Below are positions 25,262 through 33,964 of a stretch of DNA of 44,023 bases, piece after piece. The stretch comes from Tissierellia bacterium (GTDB taxonomy: Bacteria; Bacillota; Clostridia; Tissierellales; Peptoniphilaceae): assembly GCA_012519495.1 (NCBI GenBank), contig JAAYQA010000032.1, positions 1 to 44,023 of the forward strand, given 5' to 3'. Each line of letters begins with the position of its first letter. Within the stretch, counting starts at the first letter, position 1. The translations under genes and the position numbers were made by a program. The notes under the pieces were generated by a model. The model saw only the letters and a list, made by a program, of their open reading frames with translations, had not been told where the DNA came from and did not search any database.

Positions 25262-26476
25262 ATGACGATGGACATTTTAATGGCGGTCGTATTTATACTG
25301 CTTGCCATGTCGCTGGGGGACATTGTATCTACCAAAACGAAAGCATTTGTACCTTCCGTATTTGTTACCGCAGCGTTGTTTGTCATCGGGTACTGGACGT
25401 TCTGGCCGAACGATATTGTAAGTATTGCTTCGTGGGCACAGCCCGCAGCCGGACTGGCCATGTACATGCTGATTACCCACATGGGTTCTTTGATGAACCT
25501 GCGCGAACTGGCGGCACAATGGAAGACGGTGCTGATTGCCCTGGCCGGACTGGCCGGAATTATGGCGATTCTTCTGACAGTGGGTCGCCTGGTACTGGGT
25601 TACGAAACGGTTGTGGCGGGCGCGCCGCCGTTGACCGGTGGCGTGGTTGCCGCACTGGTTATGCAGGCAGCGGCAGAAGCCAAAGGGATGACCGAACTGG
25701 CTGTCCTGGCGATTTTAGTCTTTGTGGCACAAGGTTTTGTCGGCTATCCGATTACCGCCGTATTGTTGAAAAAAGAAGGCCAGCGTTTGCTGGCGGAATA
25801 CCGCTCCGGCAAGGCACAGGTTCCCGTCGGTGATGCAGCGGCTGCTGCGGCGGTAGTGGAAAAGAAACCGCTTATTCCCCCGGTACCGGAAAAGTACAAC
25901 ACAACGTATCTGATTCTTCTGAAGCTGGCGGTTGTGTCGGTATTAGCGGACCGTTTTGCCAAATTGGTAAACGCGGGCCTGGCTTCCATCGGCACCGATG
26001 TTACTTTGCATCCGCTGGTTGTCTGTCTTGTGTTCGGGGTTATTTTCACCCAGATCGGATTTTTGGATCGCAATGCGTTAAACAAAGCCAACTCGTTTGG
26101 CTGGTTGATGACGGTTCTGATGGCGTTTGTTTTTGACGGTCTGCGTCAGGCAAGTCCTGCCATGCTTTTGCAGGTGGCCGGTTCTTTGGTGGGCGTTATC
26201 GGTATTGGCGTTATCGGCCTTTTGATCTTTGCGTTTATTGCCGCCAAGATCCTGAAGGAGTCCGTTCCGATGGCCCTGTGTATTGCGCTGAATGCGCTGT
26301 ACGGGTTCCCGCCCAACTTTATCCTGACAAACGATGCGGTTAAAGCGCTGACGGACGACCCGGTCGAGGCCGAGTATCTCACCGGTATCATGATGCCGAA
26401 AATGCTGGTAGGCGGATTTACGACCGTTACCATCGCATCGGTTATCATCGGCGGCATTTTTGCCACCCTTTTATAA
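25262..26476 (+). CDS. Multi-pass membrane transporter, Na+/glutamate-symporter-like
   Basis: Start set at 25262, 9 bp after GGAGG; the ATG at 25253 touches the ribosome site. The 404-residue protein has about ten hydrophobic segments and a charged central loop at about 180-205. Two halves each have a Gly-rich re-entrant-type stretch (PPLTGGVVAALVMQAAAEAK and LNALYGFPPNFILTND), as in GltS-type secondary carriers. It lies 28 bp ahead of an M20 amidohydrolase, so it probably imports an N-acylated amino acid or small peptide for that enzyme. The family assignment is tentative. Confidence 0.65.
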   Translation: MTMDILMAVVFILLAMSLGDIVSTKTKAFVPSVFVTAALFVIGYWTFWPNDIVSIASWAQPAAGLAMYMLITHMGSLMNLRELAAQWKTVLIALAGLAGIMAILLTVGRLVLGYETVVAGAPPLTGGVVAALVMQAAAEAKGMTELAVLAILVFVAQGFVGYPITAVLLKKEGQRLLAEYRSGKAQVPVGDAAAAAAVVEKKPLIPPVPEKYNTTYLILLKLAVVSVLADRFAKLVNAGLASIGTDVTLHPLVVCLVFGVIFTQIGFLDRNALNKANSFGWLMTVLMAFVFDGLRQASPAMLLQVAGSLVGVIGIGVIGLLIFAFIAAKILKESVPMALCIALNALYGFPPNFILTNDAVKALTDDPVEAEYLTGIMMPKMLVGGFTTVTIASVIIGGIFATLL

Positions 26477-26504
26477 TCGATACAAATAAAGAAAGGAGCG
26501 TGCC

Positions 26505-27671
26505 ATGTCCGTAAAGGCATTGGCTGCAAAATACAAAGACGAAATGATAGCCCTCCGTCGCTGGTTCCATCAGCATCCGGAGTTGAGTCTGAAAGAATAC
26601 AATACATCCAAACGCATCAAAGAAGAACTGGATAAACTGGATATTCCGTATGAAACCATCGGAGAAACCGGCGTGCTGGGTACGATCAAAGGCGGAAAAG
26701 AAGGAAAAACCATTCTGCTCCGTTCCGACATGGACGCGCTGGAAGTGACCGAAAAAAACGACTTTGAATTCAAATCCGTCAACGACGGCGTGATGCACGC
26801 CTGCGGGCACGATGCCCATACCGCCATCCTGATCGGTGCGGCCAAGATCCTGAAGGAGCTGCAGGAGGAGATTCCCGGCACGGTGAAGCTCTGCTTCCAG
26901 CCCGCGGAAGAACTTGCGCAGGGTGCAAAGATGATGATTGAAGAAGGACATGTACTCGACGGCGTCGACGGCGCATTCGGCGGCCACGTCTGGGCCGATG
27001 TACCCGTCGGTCAGGTCGATGTAACCGAAGGTCCGCGCATGGCTTCGGCGGATATGTTTGTCATTCGCATCACCGGAAAATCCGGCCACGGTTCCATGCC
27101 GGACCAGGCACTGGACACGGTGGTTTGCGGTTCCGATATCGTCATGGCGCTGCAGACGATCGCATCGCGCGAGATCAGCCCCCTGGAGCCCATTGCCATT
27201 ACCGTGGGAACCTTTAACGCCGGCACGCGCTTTAATATCATTGCCGGTGAAGCGGAGCTGACAGGTACCACACGCTGCTTTAACCCCGACATCTGGGCAG
27301 TGATTGACAAAGAGATCGAAAGAGTCGCGGTTAAGATCGGCGAGGCGCACCGCTGCAAGGTGGAAGTTGAGTATCACAAAATGACACCGCCCACGATCAA
27401 CGACAACGAACTGGCCAAACTGGCCCGTGAGAGCGTCGTCAAGGTCATGGGAGAAGAAGGGGTCACCCGGATTGAAAAAACCACCGGAGCAGAAGACTTT
27501 GCCTTCTTTGCCAATGCGGTACCTTCCGTTTTCGCCTTTATCGGCTGTGCGAATCCGGACAAATTTGAGGTTATGCCGCATCATCACGAATGCTTCCAGA
27601 TTGATGAGGACTGCATGGAATACGGCGCCGCCGTCTACGCGCAGTACGCACTGGACTTTCTGAATCAATAA
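26505..27671 (+). CDS. M20 family amidohydrolase (aminoacylase/IAA-amino-acid-hydrolase type)
   Basis: The 388-residue protein has the M20D zinc-site residues: C100 and H102 in HACGHDAHTA, E135/E136 in PAEELAQGA, and a late HHHECFQIDED. It also has the lid/dimerisation domain with ITGKSGHGSMPDQALDTV. Such enzymes cleave N-acyl amino acids or amide conjugates, in the cytoplasm. The co-transcribed upstream transporter fits supply of such a substrate. AAAGGAGCGTGCC precedes the ATG. The preferred acyl group cannot be read from sequence. Confidence 0.93.
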   Translation: MSVKALAAKYKDEMIALRRWFHQHPELSLKEYNTSKRIKEELDKLDIPYETIGETGVLGTIKGGKEGKTILLRSDMDALEVTEKNDFEFKSVNDGVMHACGHDAHTAILIGAAKILKELQEEIPGTVKLCFQPAEELAQGAKMMIEEGHVLDGVDGAFGGHVWADVPVGQVDVTEGPRMASADMFVIRITGKSGHGSMPDQALDTVVCGSDIVMALQTIASREISPLEPIAITVGTFNAGTRFNIIAGEAELTGTTRCFNPDIWAVIDKEIERVAVKIGEAHRCKVEVEYHKMTPPTINDNELAKLARESVVKVMGEEGVTRIEKTTGAEDFAFFANAVPSVFAFIGCANPDKFEVMPHHHECFQIDEDCMEYGAAVYAQYALDFLNQ

Positions 27672-27711
27672 AAAACGGGTGTTTCCGCCAAGCGGAAACA
27701 CCCGGATTTTT
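27671..27711. terminator. Bidirectional terminator after the amidohydrolase gene
   Basis: GGGTGTTTCCGC, CAA and GCGGAAACACCC form a perfect 12-bp stem, T-rich on both strands, between convergent genes. Confidence 0.92.
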
Positions 27712-27718
27712 GTCTGCG

Positions 27719-28069
27719 TTATACCGGCAGGATCGCTTCCACGATCCCCATGACAAGGGCGCCGATCAAAGCTCCGATAATGGAGATTTCCAGGCCGGAA
27801 ACCAGCATGCCCGTCACATAAAGAACTACCGCGGTCATAATGAAACCGCCGACTCCTTTGCCGAAGGGCGATGCGCTCAGGCCGGTGAAAGTGACCAGAA
27901 GGTATTCCAGTACGCCGATTACAATCGCAGCAATAATCAGGCTGAAGATGCCGCCTGTGTTGCGGAAACCGGGCGTAAAGAACGCGGTAATGGCTACAAC
28001 CAGGGCCCCTACGAGAATGCGGATAATCAAACCGCCGATATTGAATTCATTGTTTGTGTTTTTGCTCAT
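27719..28069 (-). CDS. Phage-holin-4/YvlD-like four-helix membrane protein
   Basis: A 116-residue protein with four hydrophobic segments (LIIRILVGALVVAITAFFTP, IFSLIIAAIVIGVLEYLLV, GGFIMTAVVLYVTGMLVSG and IIGALIGALVMGIVEAILP). The alternation resembles YvlD and the Phage_holin_4_2 family. Many members are chromosomal and not phage genes; there are no phage neighbours here. Role unknown, perhaps in envelope stress. AAAGGAGC lies ahead of the ATG. Confidence 0.85.
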   Translation of the reverse strand: MSKNTNNEFNIGGLIIRILVGALVVAITAFFTPGFRNTGGIFSLIIAAIVIGVLEYLLVTFTGLSASPFGKGVGGFIMTAVVLYVTGMLVSGLEISIIGALIGALVMGIVEAILPV

Positions 28070-28165
28070 CTGTAAGCTCCTTTCCCACGAAATGTCTATG
28101 CTATTTTTATCCCGTTTGTTTGGATTCTAAACAGAATTGCATCAATTTAACAAAAATTTTACGAT

Positions 28166-28465
28166 TTAATGCTCTGTTTGTTTCGGAATAGCGCGCACGA
28201 TAACACCGCTGCGGAAGGCGGATTCGATATAGTCAATATGAAACGATGGATAGTCGGCGGCGATCTCTTCGTCTACAACAAACCGGATGCCTTCGTGTTC
28301 GACGGATGCGTCGTGGTCTTTTTTGGTATCAAGTACCAGATCCCAGCGGGGACCCGCTCAGGAATAGCCGCTGATCATAATGCGGGGATTGGGATAATTG
28401 GGATTGTTGGCAATGCGCTCTTCGAGATTGCTTTTGGCTTCATCGGTCAGGTATATGCTTATCAT
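28166..28465 (-). CDS. HesB-like selenoprotein with in-frame UGA (Sec36)
   Basis: Read with the TGA at 28358-28360 as selenocysteine, the frame gives 99 residues: [18 protein letters not shown] at the start, [17 protein letters not shown] in the middle and [18 protein letters not shown] at the end. The start is the second ATG, with AGGAGG 5 bp upstream. The sequence matches the HesB/IscA-like fold of clostridial HesB-like selenoproteins, where Sec is followed by Gly-Pro. Both sides of the UGA show the family pattern, so it is not a decayed stop. A hairpin AGCGG/CCGCU lies directly after the UGA and another (UGGUA/UACCA) about 25 nt downstream, so either could serve as SECIS. Function is not established, probably redox or iron-sulfur related. 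A Cys-to-stop mutation is the alternative. Confidence 0.82.
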
Positions 28466-28529
28466 CATGTCCTCCTATACAGTTATAAAATAATTTTTGC
28501 TGTGCACATAGTATACCCAAACCCACAGA

Positions 28530-28558
28530 TTGCAAACAATGCCGTATTTGTGTATAAT
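28530..28558 (+). promoter_or_regulatory. greA promoter
   Basis: TTGCAA, a 17-bp spacer and a perfect TATAAT. Transcription would start near 28565, about 80 nt before greA. Confidence 0.75.
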
Positions 28559-28586
28559 AGCGGAAGAACTCATATAAGAAGAGTCC

Positions 28587-28613
28587 GAAAAGGCGTTAGG
28601 CCTTTTCTTTTTT
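28587..28613 (+). terminator. Leader terminator upstream of greA
   Basis: GAAAAGGC, a 5-nt loop and GCCTTTTC, then a T6 run. It lies between the greA promoter and its ribosome site, so it would end some transcripts before greA. Confidence 0.75.
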
Positions 28614-28645
28614 ACATTACACAAAAAAGCAAGGAGTGCACGAAG

Positions 28646-29125
28646 ATGACGGACGAGAAAGTATTCTTTCTCACACAGGAAGGCATGCAGGAACTGGAAG
28701 CCGAACTGGAGGAACTGAAAACCAAAAAGCGCAAGGAGATTGCAGAAAAAATCAAAACGGCGCGCGAATTCGGCGACCTGTCGGAGAATGCGGAATACGA
28801 TCAGGCCAAAAACGAACAGGCCCAGATTGAAGAACGCATTATGAAGATTGAAAACATGCTTAGAAACGCCGTACAGATTGAAGAAGATCAGCTGACCGAC
28901 GAGCATGTGGGGATCGGCGCCAAAGTAAAACTTCTGGACGAAGACTTCAACGAAGAACTGGAATACACCATTGTAGGAACGGCAGAAGCCGACCCGCGAC
29001 GCGGCCGTATATCCAATTTGTCGCCGGTAGGACGGGCGCTTTTGGGAAAGAGCGTGGGCGATGTTGTGCAGGTGCATGTAGCGGATAATCTGAGCACATA
29101 CAAAGTGCTGGAGATTATCGTTTAA
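28646..29125 (+). CDS. greA: Transcription elongation factor GreA
   Basis: The start at 28646 follows AAGGAG at 9 bp, giving 159 residues. The longer frame from 28169 overlaps the HesB-like gene and is not real. The N-terminal coiled coil (about 1-75) carries the tip acidic residues in [19 protein letters not shown]; the C-terminal FKBP-like domain has [20 protein letters not shown]. It enters the RNA polymerase secondary channel and restores stalled complexes. It precedes lysS at 19 bp, a common Firmicutes order. Confidence 0.97.
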   Translation: MTDEKVFFLTQEGMQELEAELEELKTKKRKEIAEKIKTAREFGDLSENAEYDQAKNEQAQIEERIMKIENMLRNAVQIEEDQLTDEHVGIGAKVKLLDEDFNEELEYTIVGTAEADPRRGRISNLSPVGRALLGKSVGDVVQVHVADNLSTYKVLEIIV

Positions 29126-29144
29126 GTAAGAAAAGAGGCGTTTT

Positions 29145-30653
29145 GTGACAGAAGCATCCATGAATGAAATGCGGCAGATCCGTTTTGACAAACTGAACGC
29201 ACTGATCGAGGCGGGAAAAGACCCTCATCAGATTGAGCATTTTAGAGACCGACAATACAGCGAAGACATTAAAGCCGATTATGCCGATTGGGAAGAGAAG
29301 ACCGTCCGTGTGGCCGGACGCATTTTATCGCGTCGCGGGCACGGAAAAGTCAGCTTTGTGCATATTCTGGATGCGAAAGGGCAAATTCAGCTTTTCTTGA
29401 AAGCCGATGTGCTGGGGGATGGCTATGAAGAAGCCAAACATCTGGACATTGGCGATATCGTCGGGGCGGAAGGGGAAGTGTTCACCACAAAAACCGGCGA
29501 GATTTCCGTGCGGGTAAAAGAGATCACCCTGCTCACCAAATCCTTAACCATACTGCCGGAAAAATTCCACGGCTTGAAGGATATCGACCTCCGCTACCGC
29601 CAGCGCTATGTAGACCTGATTATCAATCCCGAGGTGCGGGATACGTTTCGCCTGCGCACCCGGATTATTTCCGAGATCCGCCGGTATCTGGACGATAAGG
29701 GCTTTTTGGAAGTGGAAACGCCGATCTTAAACACGATTGCCGGCGGCGCGACGGCGCGTCCGTTTGTGACGCATCACAATACCCTGGATATCGACATGTA
29801 TCTGCGGATTGCCAACGAGTTGTATCTGAAGCGGCTCATCGTCGGCGGATTTGACAAAGTGTATGAAATGGGGCGCATGTTCCGCAATGAAGGGATGGAC
29901 GCCACCCATAATCCCGAATATACCGCCATGGAATTGTATCAAGCTTATGCCGACTACGAAGACATGATGAACATTACCGAAGACTTAGTGGCTACGGTAG
30001 CCGAACGGGCCACCGGCTCCATGCAGGTGCAGTACGGCGATACGCTGATTGACTTTACCCCGCCCTGGCGCCGGGTTACCATGCAGGAGCTTATCAAGGA
30101 GCATGCCGGGGTCGACTTTGCTGTGATCCACACCGATGAAGAAGCGCGGCAGGTAGCCAAGGAACACAATCTGGATCTGAAAAAGGGAAATACCCGCGGT
30201 TTTGTGATCAACGAGATGTTTGAAACCTATTGTGAAGAGCATCTGATCCAGCCGACCTTTGTGATCGGCCATCCGGTGGAGGTAAGCCCTCTGGCCAAGC
30301 GCAATCCCGAAGATCCGCGCGTGACCCAGCGCTTTGAAGCGTTTGTTTGCCAAAAAGAAATTGCCAATGCCTTTTCGGAGCTGAACGACGCCAGAGACCA
30401 GCGTGCCCGCTTTGAACATCAGGTGGAAATGCGCGAAGGCGGCGACGAAGAAGCCAATATGATGGATGCGGATTTTGTATACGCCCTGGAGGTGGGTCTT
30501 CCGCCCACCGGCGGTCTGGGTATCGGCGTTGACCGTCTCATTATGTTTCTGACCAATCACGACAGCATACGGGACGTTTTGCTGTTCCCGACGATGAAGC
30601 CCATTGGAAAAGACACGGCAGAAGACGAAGAAGAGAACGAAGAAAACGCATAA
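29145..30653 (+). CDS. lysS: Lysine-tRNA ligase, class II
   Basis: A GTG start at 29145 lies 6 bp after AAAAGAGG and gives 502 residues. An OB-fold anticodon-binding domain (about 60-160) has [20 protein letters not shown]. Class II motif 2 is [20 protein letters not shown] and motif 3 [15 protein letters not shown]. It charges tRNA-Lys. Acidic C-terminal tail ([11 protein letters not shown]). Ends with a strong terminator. No T-box is seen ahead of it, as it shares the greA transcript. Confidence 0.97.
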   Translation: MTEASMNEMRQIRFDKLNALIEAGKDPHQIEHFRDRQYSEDIKADYADWEEKTVRVAGRILSRRGHGKVSFVHILDAKGQIQLFLKADVLGDGYEEAKHLDIGDIVGAEGEVFTTKTGEISVRVKEITLLTKSLTILPEKFHGLKDIDLRYRQRYVDLIINPEVRDTFRLRTRIISEIRRYLDDKGFLEVETPILNTIAGGATARPFVTHHNTLDIDMYLRIANELYLKRLIVGGFDKVYEMGRMFRNEGMDATHNPEYTAMELYQAYADYEDMMNITEDLVATVAERATGSMQVQYGDTLIDFTPPWRRVTMQELIKEHAGVDFAVIHTDEEARQVAKEHNLDLKKGNTRGFVINEMFETYCEEHLIQPTFVIGHPVEVSPLAKRNPEDPRVTQRFEAFVCQKEIANAFSELNDARDQRARFEHQVEMREGGDEEANMMDADFVYALEVGLPPTGGLGIGVDRLIMFLTNHDSIRDVLLFPTMKPIGKDTAEDEEENEENA

Positions 30654-30663
30654 TATTTTTTAG

Positions 30664-30704
30664 AAACCCGGCTTTCCATGGTATGCATGGCGAGCCGGGT
30701 TTTG
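30664..30704 (+). terminator. Intrinsic terminator after lysS
   Basis: AAACCCGGCT and AGCCGGGTTT with an inner CCATG/CATGG stem, followed by T4. Confidence 0.85.
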
Positions 30705-30733
30705 TGGTATATAGACTCTATGAGGGAGAGAGT

Positions 30734-31975
30734 ATGAGACTATTACATGTATTGGGACAGCACCCGGCCAAGACGGGTTCGGGGACATCTACTCGGGCTG
30801 TGATCCGGGAGCTGAAAAAAAAAGGGCATCCGCAGTTTGCGGTCTACGGCCTGAATGCGGACCAGGAGCCGGTGGATGTAGGCTGTGCCTATGAAGCGGT
30901 GGTGTTTTCCGAAGAGAAGGACGGCCAGCTTTTGTTCGGCATGTCGGATACGATGCCGTATGATTCTTTGCGCTTTTGCGATATGACTGCCGGGCAGTAC
31001 AAACGCTGGGCGCGCAAGTTTTTGCGTGCGATCCGGCGGGCGGTACAGGCGTTTGCCCCGGATGTAATCATCGGGCATCATTTGCATCTGCTGACAGCCC
31101 TTGCAGAAAAATACACCGATGTCCCGGTGGTGGGCGTATGTCACGGGACGGATCTGGCGCAGCTGAGGCGGAATGCTGTGCATCGGGCCCATGTAAGAAA
31201 AGGACTGGCCGGGCTAAGGCTGATCGTAACAAACAGCCCGACACAGGTAGAGGAAGTGGCGGCACTTTTAGCGTATCCGAAAGAGCGGATCCGGGTTTTG
31301 GGGGGCGGCTATGACCCTGCCGTGTTCTATCCCGGGACACCGCCTGCACCGCCGCCGTATGAGATCGTATACGCGGGAAAAATCAGCGAACACAAGGGCC
31401 TGCGTCCGTTGTATCATGCGCTGGCAAGACTCCCGCAAGACGGCTGGCGCCTGACGGTCGCGGGCACCGGCGAAGGCGAGGAAACCGAACGCATTGTGGC
31501 ACTGGGAGAAGCGCTGCGCTTGCCGATCCGTTATGCGGGCTTTTTGGAGCAGGAGGCGCTGGCTTCATTGTACCGGCGCTCGCATTTGTTTGTGCTGCCG
31601 TCTTTTGCCGAAGGGCTTTCTTTGGCCACCCTGGAAGCGCTGGGTGCGGGGCTCTCGTGTGTCGTGATGGACTGGCCGAATTTGTGTGCTTTTTTGCCGC
31701 AGGCATTTTCTTTGGCCGGGCAGATTACATTTGTGGAGCGGGTGGCGGATCAGCCGATCGATGCGTCGCATCCGGATTTTTTTGTATTGGTGGATCGACT
31801 GCAGGAGGCCATCGGAAAAAACCGGAGTAAAATGTTTTCATCGGGTTCTTCCACGGGTATAATCCCCACGGATGAAATTACCTGGGCCGGGCGGGTCGCG
31901 TGTCTGGAATCCTGGATTACCGATCCCGCTTTCGGCAAAGGAAACGGAAAAGGAGAAACAAAAAACAATGAGTAA
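30734..31975 (+). CDS. GT4-type glycosyltransferase
   Basis: The start at 30734 follows GGGAGAG and gives 413 residues; the frame upstream to 30683 runs through the terminator. The N-terminal lobe starts MRLLHVLGQHPAKTGSGTST and contains GVCHGTDLAQL. The C-terminal lobe has VYAGKISEHKGL, VAGTGEGEE and the GT4 donor-site motif SFAEGLSLATLEALGAG. It transfers sugar from a nucleotide donor, likely in the cytoplasm or at the membrane face, to an unknown acceptor. Its last 8 bp overlap the aminotransferase start, so it is co-transcribed with the serine genes, although a biosynthetic link is not obvious. Confidence 0.9.
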   Translation: MRLLHVLGQHPAKTGSGTSTRAVIRELKKKGHPQFAVYGLNADQEPVDVGCAYEAVVFSEEKDGQLLFGMSDTMPYDSLRFCDMTAGQYKRWARKFLRAIRRAVQAFAPDVIIGHHLHLLTALAEKYTDVPVVGVCHGTDLAQLRRNAVHRAHVRKGLAGLRLIVTNSPTQVEEVAALLAYPKERIRVLGGGYDPAVFYPGTPPAPPPYEIVYAGKISEHKGLRPLYHALARLPQDGWRLTVAGTGEGEETERIVALGEALRLPIRYAGFLEQEALASLYRRSHLFVLPSFAEGLSLATLEALGAGLSCVVMDWPNLCAFLPQAFSLAGQITFVERVADQPIDASHPDFFVLVDRLQEAIGKNRSKMFSSGSSTGIIPTDEITWAGRVACLESWITDPAFGKGNGKGETKNNE

Positions 31976-33050
31976 GCACCTTTTTATTCCGGGACCGGTG
32001 GATGTTTCGGAAGATGTATTGGAAAAAATGGGGACGCAACAGATCGGGCACCGCACCAAAGCGGCCACCGCACTGCAAAAAAGCGTCAGCGAAAAACTGC
32101 AGAAAGTCTTTTATACAAACCATCTGATGGTGGTATCCACCTCATCGGGCAGCGGTTTGATGGAGGGGGCCATCCGTTCGTTTACCAAGAAAAAAGCGGC
32201 GGTGTTTTCGATCGGTTCGTTCGGGGACCGCTGGTACAAAATGGCAATCGCAAACGGTGTGGCGGCCGATGTGTTCAAGGTGGAGCCGGGCCGGCACACC
32301 CGCGTGGAAGATGTTGACAAAGCGCTGGCTACCGGTGACTACGACACCATTACAATTACCCACAACGAAACCTCATCCGGGGTTATGAACGATGTGGAGG
32401 CGATCGGCGCGCTTCTCAAGGAGAAGTATCCCGATGTGCTGCTTCTGGTGGATGCGGTGAGTTCCATGGGCGGTGTGAAGATCGACGTGGACGGCTGGGG
32501 GATTGACTGCTGTATTACATCGACCCAGAAGTGTCTCGGACTGCCTGCCGGCATGGCCTTTGCCAGCATTTCCGAACGCGCCTATGCGCGCGCCAAAACG
32601 GTGGAAAACCGCGGTCTGTATTTTGACATGGTTTCTTTGTATGACTTTGTGCGCGACAAACCGTATCAGTACCCTTCTACGCCGTCTCTGGCGCATTTGT
32701 TTGCCGCCGACTATCAGTTGGACCGCATACTCGAAGAAGGCCTGGAGAACCGCTTTGAAAGGCATCTGAACATGGCCCGGCGCGTACGCCAGTGGGCCAG
32801 CGAGCATTTTGCCCTTTTGGTGGAGGACGAAAAGTATATGTCGCAGACGCTGACGACAATTGTGAACACGAAGGGGATCAGCGTGGCGGATCTGAACAAA
32901 AAGCTGTCGGCCTACGATATGGCGCTGTCCAACGGCTACGGGGACCTAAAAGAAAAAACCTTCCGGATTTCCCATATGGCCGACTATACCATCGACGATA
33001 TCAACGAACTTCTGGCGCGGATTGATACGATCCTGGAGGAGGCCGAATGA
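31968..33050 (+). CDS. Class V aminotransferase, phosphoserine/serine-pyruvate type
   Basis: The start at 31968 lies after AAAGGAG and gives 360 residues; the longer frame to 31872 overlaps the glycosyltransferase gene. The PLP lysine is K188 in STQKCLGLPAG, and VDAVSSMGG (from 161) gives the cofactor-binding Asp. The N-terminus HLFIPGPVDVSEDVLEKM is like alanine-glyoxylate or serine-pyruvate aminotransferases. In clostridia, this type next to serA and DUF1015 supplies phosphoserine aminotransferase activity; this is inference from context. The stop overlaps the next start by 4 bp. Confidence 0.88.
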   Translation: MSKHLFIPGPVDVSEDVLEKMGTQQIGHRTKAATALQKSVSEKLQKVFYTNHLMVVSTSSGSGLMEGAIRSFTKKKAAVFSIGSFGDRWYKMAIANGVAADVFKVEPGRHTRVEDVDKALATGDYDTITITHNETSSGVMNDVEAIGALLKEKYPDVLLLVDAVSSMGGVKIDVDGWGIDCCITSTQKCLGLPAGMAFASISERAYARAKTVENRGLYFDMVSLYDFVRDKPYQYPSTPSLAHLFAADYQLDRILEEGLENRFERHLNMARRVRQWASEHFALLVEDEKYMSQTLTTIVNTKGISVADLNKKLSAYDMALSNGYGDLKEKTFRISHMADYTIDDINELLARIDTILEEAE

Positions 33051-33964
33051 TACGGGTACTGGCCAATGACGGAATGGACCCCAATGCCGTAGAGGAGCTG
33101 CTGCGAAACGGGATCGAAGTGAACACCACGCATTATGAAGGCGAAGCGCTCGCGGAAAAGGTACAGGAATACGATATCATGACCGTGCGCTCCGCCACCA
33201 AGGTGCGCGAACCGCTGATCGACAAGATGGCGGAGAGCGGCCGCATGAAACTGCTGCTGCGCGGCGGTGTGGGGATCGACAATATCGATGTGGCCTATGC
33301 CGAAGAAAAAGGCATTCAGGTAAAAAACACGCCGCTGGCCAGTGCTATCAGCGTGGCGGAGGCCACTCTTGCGCATATGCTGAGCTTTTCAAGGAATCTG
33401 CATCTGTCCAATCACACGATGCGCAGCGGCCAATGGAACAAAAAGCAGTACGAAGGCACCGAACTCTACGGAAAAACGATCGGTTTGGTGGGTTTTGGCA
33501 GTATTGCCAAAGAAGTGGCCCTGCGTGCCCATGCACTGGGGATGACGGTTTTGTATACGAACCGTTCAGGACCCAAGCCCGAATTTGCGAACTATGCGTA
33601 TGTCGGTATGGATGAACTGCTGGAGCGCTCCGACTATGTGTCTTTGCATACGCCCTCCAAAGCGGATCATTCGGCGCTGATCGGGAAAGCTGAGCTGGAT
33701 AAAATGAAAGACCATGCCGTCTTGCTGAATCTGGCCCGCGGGGATCTGGTCGACGAAGAAGCGCTGGCGGAGGCGTTGGAACAAGGAACGATCCGCGGCG
33801 CGTGTCTGGATGTGTTTCACAAGGAACCGCTGGAAAATGCGACGCTGCTGCAGGACCGGATCTCTTTGTCGCCCCATATCGGCGGATCGACCAAAGAAGC
33901 GCAGGGCCGTATCGGATGGGAGCTTGTACAGCATATACTGGATTTTACCAAGGAGGCCAAATGA
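33047..33964 (+). CDS. serA: D-3-phosphoglycerate dehydrogenase-like 2-hydroxyacid dehydrogenase
   Basis: This 305-residue protein oxidises 3-phosphoglycerate to phosphohydroxypyruvate, the first step of serine synthesis. It has the NAD-binding GLVGFGSIAKEVALRAHALG, catalytic Arg in NLARGDLVDEEALAEAL and the late His in SPHIGGSTKEAQ. It is the short form, without an ACT domain, so serine feedback through ACT is absent. Overlaps with both neighbours point to one operon. A related 2-hydroxyacid dehydrogenase activity cannot be excluded. Confidence 0.88.
   Translation: MIRVLANDGMDPNAVEELLRNGIEVNTTHYEGEALAEKVQEYDIMTVRSATKVREPLIDKMAESGRMKLLLRGGVGIDNIDVAYAEEKGIQVKNTPLASAISVAEATLAHMLSFSRNLHLSNHTMRSGQWNKKQYEGTELYGKTIGLVGFGSIAKEVALRAHALGMTVLYTNRSGPKPEFANYAYVGMDELLERSDYVSLHTPSKADHSALIGKAELDKMKDHAVLLNLARGDLVDEEALAEALEQGTIRGACLDVFHKEPLENATLLQDRISLSPHIGGSTKEAQGRIGWELVQHILDFTKEAK

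Noticed and set aside
26445..27701. 418-codon open frame on the minus strand
   Set aside because: It is antisense to the well-supported M20 amidohydrolase and has no recognisable domain or ribosome site.
27719..28069. Prophage holin
   Set aside because: The YvlD-like family is usually chromosomal, and no lysin, tail or other phage gene is nearby.
28169..28645. Long N-terminal extension of GreA
   Set aside because: It reads through the antisense of the HesB-like gene, a promoter and a terminator; the ribosome site and homologous start are at 28646.
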